17,500 bases of DNA, from positions 6,906,760 through 6,924,259 of the forward strand of contig CM018904.1 of NCBI GenBank assembly GCA_009663005.1, written 5' to 3'. Shown piece by piece: positions 16,641-17,500 of this stretch. The notes beneath the pieces were generated by a model. It did no database searches, was not told where the DNA came from, and saw only the letters and a program-made list of their open reading frames with translations. How positions within the stretch are numbered: position 1 is the first letter of the stretch; each line of letters opens with the position of its first letter. This DNA comes from Actinidia chinensis (taxonomy: Eukaryota; Streptophyta; Magnoliopsida; Ericales; Actinidiaceae). The position numbers and the translations under genes were made by a program.

Positions 16641-17500
16641 ACAGAAAATAATGATAAAAATATTAATTCAAAAGATTTTTAAATCTCTCAAGACTCTAAT
16701 AAAGAAGAAAGAAAGTATGAAAAATGAAATCTCATCCTGAACAATGATCAACAATTTCTAAATCTTGGAGAAATTATTAAAAGATTCACCTATTGATCAA
16801 ATTCAGGTGACCCTAACAAGGTGTTGTAATTATACGATCTCACTTAGAAATGTGTGTTGTAATAACATGGTTTTGTCCTTCAGAAATAAGCCCTAAGAAT
16901 ATTGAAGAAGCTGAAAACTGATAAGTTTTGCGTAATGGCCATGAAGAAGAGCTTAACCATGAGGGCGAGGGGGGGGGGTGTTGGTGTTTTTTTTTTTTTT
17001 TTCTTGGTTCTCTTTTTTTTTTTTTTTTTTTTTTGGGGAAACCAATATTTGGACATTGGTTCCTTAGACCGACACATCAGTCAGTTAATTGAAAACAAAA
17101 TGGGTTTTCGTAATAAAAAGGATGAAAATGGCAGATATCATTAGAAATAAAGCTAGATTAGTAGCCCAACGTTTCAACCCAGACGAAGGAATGACTATGA
17201 AAAACCTGTTCCCCCGGAACTCGACTTGAAACTATAAGAATGCTTAGGCTTTTGCTCCTATAAATAATTTGTAAATTATTCAAGGGATATCAACAGTGTA
17301 TTTTTAAATGGTTCATTTCTGACGAAGTGTATGTTGAACAACCACCAGTTTGAAAATCACGCGTTTACAACTCACTGTTTTCAAATTGACCAAAGCCTTG
17401 TATGGCTGAACCAAAACCCCAAGAGCATCTTTGGGGTTTATGAAAGACTAAGTGGATTTCTTTGGAAAACGACTTTACAACGAGCAAAAAATTGACACTA
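16641..17500 (+). pseudogene. pol: Reverse transcriptase N-terminal part of copia pol, broken, runs off the window
   Basis: The linker before RT is readable in pieces: a decayed KDHPIDQI.GDP..GV.TRSHL segment near 16770-16850 and SPKNIEEAENW near 16890-16920. After the low-complexity block come NQYLDIGSLDRHISQ (17038-17083, a mutated NQVW.LVPRP), MGFRNKKDENG (17100-17132, normally KWVFRNK.DENG), RNKARLVAQRFNPDEG (17143-17190), then shifted remnants of LE.IRMLLAFA, SAFLNGFI..EVYVEQPP and ALYGLKQAP, and YERLSGFL near 17440-17465. The catalytic YVDD motif lies beyond the window. Stops and shifts occur throughout. Confidence 0.8.
16969..17034 (+). repeat. G- and T-homopolymer block inside the RT linker
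   Basis: Ten G at 16969-16978, T runs at 16987-17002 and 17013-17034. The block lies between the EEL segment and the NQYLD segment, where intact relatives have only a few residues, so most of it is inserted or expanded. Both overlapping frames (16902-17144 plus, 17077-16880 minus) owe their length to it and are not genes. Confidence 0.75.

Larger units (their letters stand above)
9574..17500 (+). mobile_element. Decayed Sirevirus-like Ty1/copia element, 3' end outside window
   Basis: The order is copia type: 5' LTR, Met-tRNA primer site, gag, protease, integrase before reverse transcriptase. Phrases typical of the SIRE/Maximus lineage are readable in pieces: gag opening MANTNG, YEGTNQVK, SLDELLGS, then WFMD..MTGDK, ISISQLCDKNYK, IGLPKIKF, MARI, GIFLG, EPKNIEEA-like, NKARLVAQ and EVYVEQPP. 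All domains carry stops and frameshifts, so the copy is old and dead. It sits in the gag-like fragment at 9132-9573 and is itself split by the palindromic insertion at 12072-14547. RNase H and the 3' LTR are expected past 17500, so the target duplication of CTTCA (9569-9573) cannot be confirmed here. Confidence 0.85.

Overview
The window reads as a stretch of transposon-rich, AT-rich nuclear DNA from a flowering plant. No intact host gene is supported. The plant call rests on several decayed LTR retrotransposons whose tRNA primer sites are of plant type, a Sirevirus-like Ty1/copia element with recognisable gag, protease, integrase and reverse transcriptase remnants, a Tourist-like MITE, and Helitron-like ends. 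Species cannot be named. No long open frame survives, and most short frames are low-complexity or chance.

Left part (1-5680): a graveyard of Ty3/gypsy-type LTRs. One family, here called A, occurs in plus orientation from about 60, again as a fragment at 2460-2640, and in minus orientation at 3942-5274. Between the first two lie a Helitron-like terminus (about 1400), a self-complementary AT-rich repeat (family B, 1896-2170) and an LTR end followed by a primer-binding site (2368/2373). A second LTR family, C, starts at 2893, directly after a gypsy-type pol end and polypurine tract. A third LTR type ends at 5658, followed by a TGGCGC primer-binding site.

Middle (5680-9570): mostly featureless AT-rich DNA with a 362-bp Tourist-like MITE flanked by TTA duplications (6778-7139), a minus-strand copy of family B (7505-7800), an unidentified higher-GC island (8010-8470), a second Helitron-like end (9012), and the broken N-terminal part of what looks like a plant gypsy-type gag protein (9132-9573).

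Right part (9574-17500): one decayed Sirevirus-like element that runs off the window. Its 1395-bp 5' LTR begins TGTTAG and ends TTAACA, carries a ~50-bp tandem array and a TATA box, and is followed by an initiator-Met-tRNA-type primer site. Gag remnants begin at 11022. Gag is split by a nested insertion at 12072-14547: two family-C LTRs head to head, forming a palindrome of about 2.5 kb, with GTAAG on both flanks. The gag homology resumes immediately after the insertion. Protease, integrase and part of reverse transcriptase follow to the end, with many stops and frameshifts.

The nesting order can be read directly: gypsy-type coding fragment, then the Sirevirus inserted into it, then the palindromic LTR pair inserted into the Sirevirus. 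The palindromic LTR pair is the most unusual structure in the window. Everything else is consistent with known classes of plant transposable elements.
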